Of a stretch of 64,000 nucleotides of DNA, positions 9,667-17,720 are shown piece after piece. Source of the DNA: Paenibacillus silviterrae (GTDB taxonomy: Bacteria > Bacillota > Bacilli > Paenibacillales > NBRC-103111); assembly GCF_030167925.1 (NCBI RefSeq), contig NZ_JASKUT010000001.1, forward strand, positions 4,548,501-4,612,500. Reading direction: 5' to 3'. The notes beneath the pieces are model-generated. The model did not search any database, was not told the origin of the DNA, and was given only the letters and a program-made list of their open reading frames with translations. Position numbers and translations under genes: made by a program. Each line of letters begins with the position of its first letter. Within the stretch, counting starts at the first letter, position 1.

Positions 9667-9820
9667 TCCCTGCCGGGTCCCTGGAACAACAGCATGGAGG
9701 CTGCCATATGGACCATCGCCGCCGGTTTCCCTGACGTTTAAGGAAATCGCTGCTTTGCGGTGCGATAAGAACAGGCTGGCTGCTGCTTGAGTTCACAGGC
9801 GTTCGGCAGGGATTTTTTTT
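9667..9820 (+). ncRNA. Candidate structured RNA closed by a long-range stem and ended by a T8 tract
   Basis: TCCCTGCCG at 9667-9675 is perfectly complementary to CGGCAGGGA at 9804-9812, which is followed at once by eight T (9813-9820). Between them are at least two local hairpins (TTTCC/GGAAA near 9726-9755 and ATCGC/GTGCGAT near 9756-9776). This is the layout of a closed multi-stem RNA with a terminator, either a stand-alone small RNA or a leader for the sigI region. It does not match any riboswitch class I know. Confidence 0.4.
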
Positions 9821-9830
9821 GGTTTGAGAA

Positions 9831-10031
9831 GTGGATACGGAGAACGCTGCTCCGTGTCCGTTATACATAGATAAAGAATCGTTAGAACAAGGGGGCATGA
9901 AGGATTTCGGGGCAATCGACTCGTGGCCTTCCAAAGGGAAGGTCGATAGAAAAGACGTGCTGGACAGGCTGGCCGGAACATTTTCCACGGACGCCAAAAC
10001 ATTCCTGCAATTCTTTCGTTTAATGCATTAG
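9831..10031 (+). CDS. Doubtful small ORF upstream of sigI
   Basis: An open frame of 66 codons starts at GTG 9831, with a possible shorter version from ATG 9897. Neither start has a well-placed ribosome binding site: the GGGGG before 9897 is only one base from the ATG. The first codons overlap an ACGGAG/CTCCGT hairpin. The product has no recognisable motif. It may simply be leader sequence between the candidate RNA and the sigI promoter. Confidence 0.2.
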   Translation: MDTENAAPCPLYIDKESLEQGGMKDFGAIDSWPSKGKVDRKDVLDRLAGTFSTDAKTFLQFFRLMH

Positions 10032-10035
10032 AGGA

Positions 10036-10064
10036 ACCCCCGTAATCAGATCAGGAACAGCGAA
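10036..10064 (+). promoter_or_regulatory. Candidate SigI-type promoter for sigI-rsgI
   Basis: ACCCCC at 10036-10041 and CGAA at 10061-10064 lie just upstream of sigI. ECF-like SigI factors recognise a C-rich -35 element and a CGA-type -10 element, and sigI operons are autoregulated. The position and composition therefore fit; the 19-base gap is within reason but unproven. Confidence 0.5.
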
Positions 10065-10088
10065 AAATTTAGTGTGAGGTGGAGCGGA

Positions 10089-10898
10089 TTGCTGCTCGTT
10101 TTATTTAAAAGATTTTTGGGAAAGCGTCAGTCTCACGATAGCGGTGCTTCCGGTGAAGGATCCTCGCCGGAGCAGATTGTACTTCAAATACAAGAAGGTG
10201 ATTTACGCCTACGCAACCAGTTCATCACGGATTACCAGCCGTATGTTGCCAAGGTGACGAGCCGATTCTGCAGAAGATATATCGACCCGGCAAGAGATGA
10301 CGAGTTCAGCATTGCCTTGGGTGCTTTTAACGAAGCGATCAATCAATTCTCCGCACAGGCAGGCCGGTCGTTTTTGGGCTTTGCGGAGCAGGTCATTCGT
10401 CGACGGCTGATCGATTATGTGCGCAAGGAGCAGCGGTTTACAGGGCAAATTCCGTACAGCACGTTCGATGTCGAGGATGAGGAAGACAATGTGGTGAATC
10501 CGATCGAGATTCATCAGGCTGTAGAGCAGTACGAGAAGCAGCGGGGAGTGGAAGAGCGTCGCAGTGAAATTATGGATTTAAACCGCTGTCTGAAGGAATT
10601 CGGCATCAGCTTCTCCGAGCTTGTCGACGCTTCTCCGAAGCATGACGATTCGAGGCAGACGCTGTTCGGGATCGGACGCAAGCTGTCGCGCCATCCGGAT
10701 CTGATGCGGCTCATGCTGACCAAGCGCATGCTCCCGATTAAGGAGCTTCTGGATCAGGTCGACGTCTCCCGCAAAACGCTGGAGCGTAACCGTAAGTTTA
10801 TTATCGCCGTTGCGATTATATATCACGGGCCTTATCCGTATCTCAAGGATTACTTGCAAATCAAAGATGACACCGAAGGGGGGGACGCGAGTGAATAA
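10089..10898 (+). CDS. sigI: RNA polymerase sigma factor SigI
   Basis: This 269-residue protein has the SigI layout. The sigma region 2 core reads FITDYQPYVAKVTSRFCRRYI, then DEFSIALGAFNEAINQF and FLGFAEQVIRRRLIDYVRKE. A SigI-specific C-terminal DNA-binding domain follows, ending LDQVDVSRKTLERNRKFIIAVAIIY. In bacilli SigI answers heat or envelope/polysaccharide signals relayed by RsgI. I prefer the TTG start at 10089 because GAGGTGG lies 6-8 bases upstream; the frame also opens at GTG 10074. The stop overlaps the rsgI start by eight bases, so the two are translationally coupled. A SigI-like promoter upstream suggests autoregulation. Confidence 0.92.
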   Translation: MLLVLFKRFLGKRQSHDSGASGEGSSPEQIVLQIQEGDLRLRNQFITDYQPYVAKVTSRFCRRYIDPARDDEFSIALGAFNEAINQFSAQAGRSFLGFAEQVIRRRLIDYVRKEQRFTGQIPYSTFDVEDEEDNVVNPIEIHQAVEQYEKQRGVEERRSEIMDLNRCLKEFGISFSELVDASPKHDDSRQTLFGIGRKLSRHPDLMRLMLTKRMLPIKELLDQVDVSRKTLERNRKFIIAVAIIYHGPYPYLKDYLQIKDDTEGGDASE

Positions 10899-12300
10899 AG
10901 GCGTTGTCATGGAAATTTCAGAGAAAAGCATCATCGTGATGCGCCCGGACGGCAAGTTTGACCGGGTTCCGAGAAAAAACCGCAGCTGTGAAATCGGCGA
11001 AGAAATCGATTACGCAGCGGTGAAAGGAATGGACTGGCGCAGCCCTTCCATAGCAGGACGTTCGGCGATCGTGGCCGCCGTTGTCTTCTGCCTTGTCTTG
11101 TTTGCCAGCTTCAATGGCAAGCTCGGCAGTCCGGAGATCGTAGCGTATGTGTCGATGGATATTAACCCGAGTATTGAAATGGGTATCGACAAGGATGAGA
11201 ACGTTCTGGAGCTTCGAGGCTTGAACGGTGACGGGCAGGTGCTGATCGAAGCCGTGGAATATAAAGGGAAAAAGCTGGAGGCTGTCACGGCCACGCTGCT
11301 CGACAAAGCAGAGCAAACCGCATTAGCCAAAGGGGAAGCGGAAATTATTATCGCCAGCACCACGGTGTCTGACAGCGCCGCCGTAAGCGATACGGTGATT
11401 GCCGAGAAGGTGCGCCAGCAGGTAACCAAGCATATTCAGCTGACGCATCCGAATCAAACCGGCTCGTATCAGGTCGCTGCCATCACCGCGCCGCAGGAGG
11501 TTCGGGCGGAAGCGGACAAGAACGGCGTTTCCATGGGGAAATATACGGTCTATTTAAATGCTAAAAACAACGGTACGCCGGTAACGATCGAGGAGCTCAA
11601 GAAGGATTCCGTATTGAAGCTGTCCAAAGAGAAGCCGGAGGTAAGCAAAGCGCTGGAGCCGGGCAAGCTGCCGGACAAAGCGGCCATCCGCGCACTGGTC
11701 GAGGAGGAGAAATCCGGGAAGCTCGATAAGAAGGTGGAGGAGAAGCAGAAGGAGTCCAAGAGCAATAACGGTAACAAAGGCAATAGCAGCGGCAACAATA
11801 ATAACAACAACAATAATAACAGCAACAGCAAAAATGATTCGAAAAAGCCAAGTACCCCTCCTTCCAACAACGGGAAGCCGGGTACTTCCTCCGGTTCCGG
11901 GAATAGCTCGGATAAGAAGGACGATAAGAAGGATGACAAGAAAGACGATAAGAAGGATGACGATAAGGACGACAAGAAAACCCCTCCCAAGCCGGCGGTA
12001 ACGCCGCCTTCCGGTAAACCTGCCAATCCGGGAACGACTCGACCGCCGAGTGAGAAGAAGGATGAGGATGATAACCGGAAGCAGGAGGAAGCCAAGAAAA
12101 CGGAAGAGGAGCGCCGGCGCGAGGAAGCCCGGCGCTTAGACGAGCAGAAGAAGAAGGATGAAGCTGCAAAAAAAGAGCAAGAACGCAAGAAGGAAGAGGA
12201 AGACCGCAAAAAGGACGAGTCTAAAAAGAAGGACGAGCCGAAGAAAGCGGATTCCTCCGACCGGGATGAGAAGAAGGACGGCAAGGACGACAAACGATAA
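10891..12300 (+). CDS. rsgI: Anti-sigma-I factor RsgI with a long low-complexity extracytoplasmic tail
   Basis: This 469-residue protein starts at GTG 10891 behind GAAGGGGG. Residues 1-50 form the cytosolic RsgI N-terminal domain that holds SigI. A single transmembrane helix spans about 58-74. The juxtamembrane domain (80-250) carries the DINPSIE motif with Asn92-Pro93, the position at which RsgI proteins are known to self-cleave. The rest lies outside the cell and is low complexity: an asparagine run (about 290-310), a KKDD-rich block, a proline-rich linker and a strongly charged E/K/R coiled-coil tail. There is no carbohydrate-binding module or hydrolase domain as in clostridial RsgIs, so the tail probably senses or spans the cell wall by another means. 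A terminator follows directly. Confidence 0.92.
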   Translation: MNKGVVMEISEKSIIVMRPDGKFDRVPRKNRSCEIGEEIDYAAVKGMDWRSPSIAGRSAIVAAVVFCLVLFASFNGKLGSPEIVAYVSMDINPSIEMGIDKDENVLELRGLNGDGQVLIEAVEYKGKKLEAVTATLLDKAEQTALAKGEAEIIIASTTVSDSAAVSDTVIAEKVRQQVTKHIQLTHPNQTGSYQVAAITAPQEVRAEADKNGVSMGKYTVYLNAKNNGTPVTIEELKKDSVLKLSKEKPEVSKALEPGKLPDKAAIRALVEEEKSGKLDKKVEEKQKESKSNNGNKGNSSGNNNNNNNNNSNSKNDSKKPSTPPSNNGKPGTSSGSGNSSDKKDDKKDDKKDDKKDDDKDDKKTPPKPAVTPPSGKPANPGTTRPPSEKKDEDDNRKQEEAKKTEEERRREEARRLDEQKKKDEAAKKEQERKKEEEDRKKDESKKKDEPKKADSSDRDEKKDGKDDKR

Positions 12301-12306
12301 AAGCAG

Positions 12307-12349
12307 AGGACACGGCATTTTGCACGTTAAAATGCAGGTGTCCTTTTTG
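12307..12349 (+). terminator. Intrinsic terminator of sigI-rsgI
   Basis: AGGACAC and GCATTTT pair with AAAATGC and GTGTCCT around a short loop, and TTTTTG follows directly. It lies six bases after the rsgI stop. Confidence 0.85.
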
Positions 12350-12436
12350 TATGCTCATTGTGACTCCTCCATGTAGGGGATATGTTCATGCTGTGAGGTG
12401 TGATAAAATAGGGAGGGACCCTTCTAGAAACGAGGA

Positions 12437-12751
12437 ATGCAGACAGTTTATATCGTACAATCGATTGTTGAAGTGCCGCTCGAGAAGACGGAGGAAGTGA
12501 TCGGTCTGTACCGTAATCGTTCCCGTTTGGTGGATCGGGCTAAGGGCTTCCAGGGATTTCAGCTGTGGCAGAATGAACAGAAGCCGGGTGAGTTAACGGT
12601 ACATATGCAATGGGAAACGAAGGAGCATTACGTAGCTTGGGTAACGAGCGATGATTTTAAGCGCATTCACGAGCTGGAGAAGAAATATCCGGATCAGGAG
12701 CTTGCCTCTATCAAGCCTAAGGTGAATCGGTATGAGGTGGTGGCGGAATGA
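12437..12751 (+). CDS. HmoA/IsdG-like antibiotic biosynthesis monooxygenase-domain protein
   Basis: This 104-residue protein has the dimeric ferredoxin-like ABM fold pattern. It starts IVQSIVEVPLEKTEEVIGLY, has GFQGFQLWQNEQKPGELTVHMQWETKEHYVAWVTSDDF in the middle and ends with a short strand. The WxTxExYxAW-type stretch is characteristic of Bacillus HmoA-like heme-degrading monooxygenases, so heme or porphyrin oxidation is possible but not proven. The ATG at 12437 has only GAGGA very close and GGGAGGG about 20 bases up. The next gene overlaps it by four bases (ATGA), so the two are co-translated. Confidence 0.7.
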   Translation: MQTVYIVQSIVEVPLEKTEEVIGLYRNRSRLVDRAKGFQGFQLWQNEQKPGELTVHMQWETKEHYVAWVTSDDFKRIHELEKKYPDQELASIKPKVNRYEVVAE

Positions 12752-13152
12752 TTCCGGACGAAGAGCCCATGATTGACGAGATTACGCAGGGCATTTATGA
12801 GGCTTATCCGGAGCTGCTGAGCAAATACGGCGAGCAGGGAAAGCAGAAATGCCGCGAGGATAACCGGCATCATTGGCGCCACTTGGAAACCGCTTATCAG
12901 GTGGGGAGCGATCAGGTATTCGTGGCCATCTGGCTAAACGGGATTCTCGTTCGGCACGGGATGGGACCGGAGCATCTGATCGATAATTTTGAGCGCATTT
13001 ATCACGCCCTGCAGGGGAAGGCGCTGCCGGAGGGACTTGCGGAAGCCTACGGGCGGATGCTGGGCAAGGGGGCATCGACGTGCTGCGCCAGGGCTGAGCT
13101 GCAAAAGAAGGGTACAGGACTGACTTGCCGCCCTTCTGGTGTAAGGCGTTAA
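12748..13152 (+). CDS. Hypothetical protein coupled to the HmoA-like gene
   Basis: This 134-residue soluble protein shares an ATGA overlap with the monooxygenase gene and is therefore surely co-translated with it. It is rich in aromatic residues and histidine (DNRHHWRHLETAY, FVAIWLNGILVRHG), with a helix-rich middle. The last 25 residues contain a CC pair and look poorly conserved. I do not recognise the family. The context suggests a partner in heme handling or oxidative stress, but this is only a guess from position. Confidence 0.6.
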   Translation: MIPDEEPMIDEITQGIYEAYPELLSKYGEQGKQKCREDNRHHWRHLETAYQVGSDQVFVAIWLNGILVRHGMGPEHLIDNFERIYHALQGKALPEGLAEAYGRMLGKGASTCCARAELQKKGTGLTCRPSGVRR

Positions 13153-13215
13153 AGAGTTGATGAGTCGAAGAGCAGCAAAATACAACGCTTTTTTTCATGG
13201 GAGAGGATGAGGGAT

Positions 13216-14244
13216 ATGCGTTATACGGAATTTGGGAAGACGGGATTTCGGGTATCGTCTCTTGGCTTTGGTGCGATGAATTTGCCGGGGGTGCCGCTTG
13301 AGCAGGCTCGGGAGGCGCTGAACTATGCGCTGGATCATGGCATCAATTATATCGACACCGCGGCGGGCTACCGCAATAGCGAAGAGATCATCGGGGAGTG
13401 CATTTCGCATCGCCGTTCGGAATATTTTTTGGCTACGAAGACGAACAAGCGCAGCTACAAGGAAGCGAAGGAAGAGATTGAGCGCAGTCTGGACCGCATG
13501 AAGACCGATGTGATCGACTTGCTTCAGATGCACTATGTGAACTATGTACACGAGTACAAGACGCTTATGGAGGAAGACGGCGCTTACTATGCGGCGCTCG
13601 AAATGAAGGAGAAGGGCTACGTTCGTCATATCGGCATTACGGGGCATCGGCCGGAGCTGCTGGCGAAGTGGATTGCCAAGGGGCAGTACGATCAGGTGCT
13701 GTTTCACTTGAATTTGGCGCAGCCCTTCGCCTTGAAGGAGCTTATTCCGGAGCTGACGCGGATGAACATGGGGAAGGTGGCGATGAAGCCGCTGTCCGGC
13801 GGGTTCATTCAGCCGGTATCGAAGGCGATTCGGTACCCTTACAGCCAGGATGTGCATGTGACGATCTCCGGCATGATCAACGTCGATGAGGTGAAGGAGA
13901 ATTTGGCGGCTCAGGCAGAGGAAGTGAGCCAGGCGGAGCGTGAGGAGCTGGAGCAGCTGGCTTCGGAGCTGAGCGGACACAACTGCCGCCGCTGCAACTA
14001 CTGCTCGTGCCCGATCGGCGTCACGATTCCGGACATCATGATATCCAGCCAGGTTCGCGAGGTGCTGGGCCTGCTGCCGAAGGGGAACGGATTTTATGAT
14101 CGACAAAGGGAAAAAATAACCTCTTGCGCGGATTATGAGCCATGTAAGGAAAAGCCGCTTTGTGAGGAGAAGTGTCCTTATCATCTGCCGATGCAATCGG
14201 TAGTGCAGGCGGCCGCAGGGTATTACGATAAGCTTCGGGCTTAA
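13216..14244 (+). CDS. Aldo/keto reductase with C-terminal Fe-S cluster domain
   Basis: This 342-residue protein is a predicted NAD(P)H-dependent oxidoreductase. The barrel shows the classical tetrad regions: NYIDTAAGYRNSEE (Asp and Tyr), ATKTNK (Lys) and LQMHYVN (His). After about residue 255 comes a cysteine-rich extension, CRRCNYCSCPIG and then CADYEPCKEKPLCEEKCPY, as in the Fe-S aldo/keto reductase subfamily, probably binding one or two 4Fe-4S clusters. The preferred start is ATG 13216 (MRYTEFGKTG), with AGGATGAGG upstream; an in-frame ATG also occurs at 13207. The gene stands alone ahead of the aminopeptidase gene with a 45-base gap. The substrate is unknown. Confidence 0.85.
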   Translation: MRYTEFGKTGFRVSSLGFGAMNLPGVPLEQAREALNYALDHGINYIDTAAGYRNSEEIIGECISHRRSEYFLATKTNKRSYKEAKEEIERSLDRMKTDVIDLLQMHYVNYVHEYKTLMEEDGAYYAALEMKEKGYVRHIGITGHRPELLAKWIAKGQYDQVLFHLNLAQPFALKELIPELTRMNMGKVAMKPLSGGFIQPVSKAIRYPYSQDVHVTISGMINVDEVKENLAAQAEEVSQAEREELEQLASELSGHNCRRCNYCSCPIGVTIPDIMISSQVREVLGLLPKGNGFYDRQREKITSCADYEPCKEKPLCEEKCPYHLPMQSVVQAAAGYYDKLRA

Positions 14245-14289
14245 TTCCGGTTTGGAGATAGTCAAAAGATAGAGGAGGGCGGCAATTCC

Positions 14290-15867
14290 TTGGACCTGCT
14301 GAGAACCTATGTTACCGAACAGTTGAAGACGGAAATTCGCTTGGTTTGGGAGGAGACCGAGGCTGAGGGGGCGGCATCCGGGGCTTTGGTCGTGCCCGTC
14401 AGCGAGGAGGCGCTGGCGTCGGACGGCGCCTTGCTGGCTGCGTCCGGCGAGCTGCTGCCCCCGGCGCTCGTGCAGGAGGTCCGCAGCCTTCAGGCGCGCG
14501 GACGCTTCCGGGGCCGCCTCGCCGAGACCGAGGCGCTGCCCACGCTCGGCCTGGTGCCGGGCTACCGGGCCGTGCTGCTGTGCGGGCTTGGCGAAGCCGC
14601 CCGCCTCGGGACGGATGCCTGGCGCGCAGCCGGCGTCCATGCGGCACGCGCCGCGCTCCAGCACGGGCTGGAGCGCCTTGCGGTGCCGCTTCACGCGGCG
14701 GCTGCGCCGGGCGCCGCGGTGAGCCGCGAGCTCGCGTACGCGCTCGCGGAGGGGCTCTGGCTCGGCAGCTACCGCATGCCGAGCTTTGCCTTGCGCGGGC
14801 CGGAGGCGCCCGCGCTGGACGTGACCCTGCTGTGCGGCAGGGTCGCGTCGGACGCGCAGCCGGAGCTGCTGCGCGCCGTGGAGGCCGCGCGGGCGCTCGC
14901 GCTGGCCACGTACACGGCCCGCGATCTCACGAATCTGCCCGGCAACCTGCTGGTGCCGGATTCGCTCGCGCGGGCTGCGCAAGACCTGGCCGCCCGGTAC
15001 GGCCTCGAATGCACGGTGCTGGATGAGCACCGGATTCGAGAGCGCGGCATGGGCGGCTTGTACGCGGTGGGCATGGGCAGCGCCCACCCTCCGCGGATGA
15101 TCGCCCTGAGGTACCAGGGCGATCCGGGCTCGGCCGACACCGTAGGACTCGTCGGCAAGGGCATCACCTTCGATACCGGCGGCATCTCGCTGAAGAAGCC
15201 GGAGGGCATGGAGGAGATGATCAGCGACATGGGCGGGGCGGCCGTGCTGCTTGGATTGATCCATGTCCTGGCTAAGCTCAAGCCGAGGGTCAATGTGGTG
15301 ATCGTCATTCCTGCGGCGGAGAACATGCCGTCGGGGACGGCATTCAAACCGGGCGACATCGTAACCGTGATGAGCGGGCAGACGATCGAGATCCTTAACA
15401 CGGATGCGGAGGGCCGTGTCGTGCTGGCGGATGGGGTGCTGTATGCAAAGGAGCTCGGTGCAACGCGCATTGTAGATGTGGCTACGCTCACCGGCGCGGT
15501 ACTGGTCAGCTTGGCGGATGTGGCGACCGGCGCTGTGGCTAATGACGAGGGCTTGCTGCAGGAGCTGCTCGATTCGGCCAAGCGGGCTGGGGAGAGGCTG
15601 TGGGCGTTCCCGAACTATCCGGAATACCACGACATGCTGAAGAGTCAAGTCGCCGACATCAAAAATTCCACCTCGCGAGACCGCTGGGCGGGCAGCATCA
15701 CGGGTGGTCTGTTCATCGGTTATTTTGCCGGAGACACCCCTTGGCTTCATCTGGACACGGGAGGCACCGCCTGGCTGTGGGATGAGCGGGGAACCGAGCC
15801 GCGGGGCGGGACAGGCACCATGACCCGAACGTTGGCTCATTGGCTCTGCGATCCGTTAATCCACTGA
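14290..15867 (+). CDS. pepA: Leucyl aminopeptidase (M17 family, PepA)
   Basis: This 525-residue cytosolic metallopeptidase removes N-terminal residues from peptides. The N-terminal macrodomain-like part (1-170) is divergent. The catalytic domain carries VGKGITFDTGGISLKK with the first metal lysine and aspartate, SDMGGAAVLLG, the NTDAEGR signature near residue 375 and the KNSTSRDRWAGSITGGLF segment. The TTG start at 14290 follows GAGGAGGG about 11 bases upstream. Bases 14400-15030 are strikingly rich in GCG/CGC codons compared with neighbouring genes, while the catalytic half returns to normal composition. A symmetrical terminator follows. Confidence 0.92.
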   Translation: MDLLRTYVTEQLKTEIRLVWEETEAEGAASGALVVPVSEEALASDGALLAASGELLPPALVQEVRSLQARGRFRGRLAETEALPTLGLVPGYRAVLLCGLGEAARLGTDAWRAAGVHAARAALQHGLERLAVPLHAAAAPGAAVSRELAYALAEGLWLGSYRMPSFALRGPEAPALDVTLLCGRVASDAQPELLRAVEAARALALATYTARDLTNLPGNLLVPDSLARAAQDLAARYGLECTVLDEHRIRERGMGGLYAVGMGSAHPPRMIALRYQGDPGSADTVGLVGKGITFDTGGISLKKPEGMEEMISDMGGAAVLLGLIHVLAKLKPRVNVVIVIPAAENMPSGTAFKPGDIVTVMSGQTIEILNTDAEGRVVLADGVLYAKELGATRIVDVATLTGAVLVSLADVATGAVANDEGLLQELLDSAKRAGERLWAFPNYPEYHDMLKSQVADIKNSTSRDRWAGSITGGLFIGYFAGDTPWLHLDTGGTAWLWDERGTEPRGGTGTMTRTLAHWLCDPLIH

Positions 15868-15892
15868 GAATGGCACAAGGCACAGCCAAAAA

Positions 15893-15916
15893 AAGCGGCA
15901 GGAGCTCCTGCCGCTT
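15893..15916. terminator. Bidirectional terminator between pepA and the convergent membrane-protein gene
   Basis: AAGCGGCAGGAG followed directly by CTCCTGCCGCTT forms a perfect 24-base palindrome, with an A-run on its left giving a T-tail for the minus strand. The right arm overlaps the stop codon of the minus-strand gene ending at 15915. Confidence 0.75.
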
Positions 15917-16475
15917 ACGCTTGCACACTTTTGCTGCCGGTCTTTGCCGCAGCGGATGAAGAAGAAACCATATCCAAAGCCGCGATCTCCAGCTCGTTCA
16001 TTCGGATCGTAAGCCTGGTGACTTCGTCTGTCGTGTAGGAAAGCCCCCGCGTACGCTCGACCAGCTGTCCGAGCTCGATCCCGATCCAGCCGGCCTTGCT
16101 GGGATGCGGCAGCAGATCGTACGGGAGCACGGCAATCGAGGTAGCCGGCACGGCCTGATGGCTCATCTCCGCATTCACCGCTTCCTCGAAGCGAATGAAC
16201 AAGCGGCGGCTGCTCCAGCGAACGGCACCGGGTTTGAAGGTGATCGTCAGCAGGGAATCTTCGCCGGCGGATTGGCGATGAAGCTCAAATCGGCTGGATT
16301 TGGCGGCGGTAACATATTGATCCCGGCGCCAGTCAGGCAGAAGCAGCACGATGAGAATGGGCAGCGCGCTGGCTGCATATATGAAATGCTGTGATTCGAA
16401 ATAAACGGCGAGCAGCAGCAATCCGATAAATAATACAATCGAACCGGCCAACAAAAGCTGATTTTTCTTGGTCAT
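15915..16475 (-). CDS. Small membrane protein of unknown function
   Basis: This 186-residue protein has two adjacent transmembrane helices at residues 7-26 and 31-46, with a short loop. A cytosolic domain of about 135 residues follows, rich in beta strands (FELHRQ, LLTITFKPGAVRW, LFIRFEEAV) and ending in a serine/alanine tail. Its topology resembles Firmicute proteins with a PH-like domain behind two helices, but I cannot assign the family. It is convergent with pepA and shares its terminator. Confidence 0.65.
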   Translation of the reverse strand: MTKKNQLLLAGSIVLFIGLLLLAVYFESQHFIYAASALPILIVLLLPDWRRDQYVTAAKSSRFELHRQSAGEDSLLTITFKPGAVRWSSRRLFIRFEEAVNAEMSHQAVPATSIAVLPYDLLPHPSKAGWIGIELGQLVERTRGLSYTTDEVTRLTIRMNELEIAALDMVSSSSAAAKTGSKSVQA

Positions 16476-16606
16476 GATGAGTAGTCCCCCAGATGGAAGG
16501 CAGTAGTTTGCATTGCTGCAACATTCCTATTTTATCATATCGGGCACGGTCTTTGAAGGCTTTCCCTCGGGGATTCCATATCAAATTTTTGTAAGGAGAA
16601 AGAACT

Positions 16607-16675
16607 ATGCCTTCTTCCAAGAGCTTGCTCACACAATCGCAGAAAGTCTTCCTCCTTAACGCTTCATCTACATGA
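16607..16675 (+). CDS. Possible 22-residue leader peptide
   Basis: A short frame from ATG 16607 to TGA 16675 encodes 22 residues. It has an ideal AAGGAG ribosome binding site eight bases upstream, better than that of the following gene. It ends 12 bases before the oxidoreductase start, so ribosomes leaving it could affect initiation there. The peptide has no evident regulatory run of one amino acid. It is too short to judge by composition. Confidence 0.3.
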   Translation: MPSSKSLLTQSQKVFLLNASST

Positions 16676-16687
16676 ACAAAGGGGGAT

Positions 16688-17650
16688 ATGAGGATGAGAA
16701 CGAGAATCGGGATGATCGGTCTTGGAGACATCGCGCAGAAGGCATACCTGCCTATTCTGGCTTCCCACCCGAAGGTTGATATTGTTGGCATTGCCAGTCG
16801 TTCGGAAGAGACCGTGTCGCGAGTGGGTGAGCAATACCGTATTGCGGGCCGTTTCACTTCCGTAGAAGAGCTGCTTCGGGCGGAGCCGGAGGCCGTGTTT
16901 ATTCACAGTCCGACGGAGACGCACCATGAATTGGTGATGACATGCTTGCGTGAAGGCGTTCACGTCTATGTGGACAAACCGCTTTCCTATGTGATCGGCA
17001 AGTCGGAGCAAATGGCCGCCTATGCCAAGGAACAAAGCCGATTGCTGGCTGTAGGCTTCAATCGCCGCTTTGCGCCTCTGTATGTAAAGAGCAAAGCGTG
17101 GCTGGAAGAGGCGGGAGGGTTTGATCTTTGTGTGGCGCAGAAGCATCGTACGGGCTTGCAGCAGATGACCTCCAAATTCACGCTCTATGATGATCTGATT
17201 CATATGCTGGATTTGCTGCTGTGGATCGGGGGAGAGGATTACTCGGTAACCGACTACCGGGAACATACGGATGATCAAGGTCGTCTATGCTTCGGAACAG
17301 GAAGCTTAGCCTTTACCCAAGACCGGAGCGGACATGCCCTGCGTTCAAAGCGCGTTCCTACCGTTGGCCAATTTAGTATGGTAAGAACGGCCGGCGTTGA
17401 TTCCGAGAAGCTCGAACTGCATGGAGGCGGCCGCTCAGTTGAAGTAACGAGCATGGAGACGGCGACTTGGTATGAAAAAGGAGCTCAGCCCCGCATGCAT
17501 ACCTTCGGCAGCTGGGAGACGGTGCTGTATCGGCGCGGCTTCGTTGGCGTCGTGGAGCATTTCCTTGAATCGCTGGAGAAGCCGGAGGCTTGTACCATTC
17601 GAGCGGATCAAGTCTTAGCGGTTCACCGGCTGGTGGAGAAGCTGGTATAG
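16688..17650 (+). CDS. Gfo/Idh/MocA family oxidoreductase
   Basis: This 320-residue NAD(P)-dependent oxidoreductase has an N-terminal Rossmann fold (IGMIGLGDIAQKAYLPIL at about 8-25), then VFIHSPTETHHE and the family motif VYVDKPLSY with the conserved Lys-Pro near residue 97. The C-terminal dimerisation domain follows. Such enzymes oxidise or reduce sugars, inositols or related compounds; the substrate is not evident. The start may be ATG 16688 or ATG 16694; the latter has better spacing to GGGGG. It appears to stand alone apart from a possible upstream leader peptide. Confidence 0.85.
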   Translation: MRMRTRIGMIGLGDIAQKAYLPILASHPKVDIVGIASRSEETVSRVGEQYRIAGRFTSVEELLRAEPEAVFIHSPTETHHELVMTCLREGVHVYVDKPLSYVIGKSEQMAAYAKEQSRLLAVGFNRRFAPLYVKSKAWLEEAGGFDLCVAQKHRTGLQQMTSKFTLYDDLIHMLDLLLWIGGEDYSVTDYREHTDDQGRLCFGTGSLAFTQDRSGHALRSKRVPTVGQFSMVRTAGVDSEKLELHGGGRSVEVTSMETATWYEKGAQPRMHTFGSWETVLYRRGFVGVVEHFLESLEKPEACTIRADQVLAVHRLVEKLV

Positions 17651-17720
17651 CTTATGAATTGGAAGAAACAGCCTCTGTCGGGTTATATTAAATACATAAG
17701 CAATGCAGGGAGGGATTATT

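Noticed and set aside
9660-9830. T-box or known riboswitch before sigI
   Set aside because: The T-box sequence and the conserved cores of TPP, SAM, cyclic di-GMP and similar aptamers are absent, so only an unnamed structured RNA is proposed.
11550-12293. Minus-strand open frame of serine and leucine runs
   Set aside because: It is the antisense of the repetitive rsgI tail and is produced by its low-complexity codons.
13195-15840. Very long minus-strand open frame (881 codons) across the aldo/keto reductase and pepA genes
   Set aside because: It lies antisense to two well-supported genes in GC-rich sequence, where stop codons are rare, and has no motif or ribosome site.
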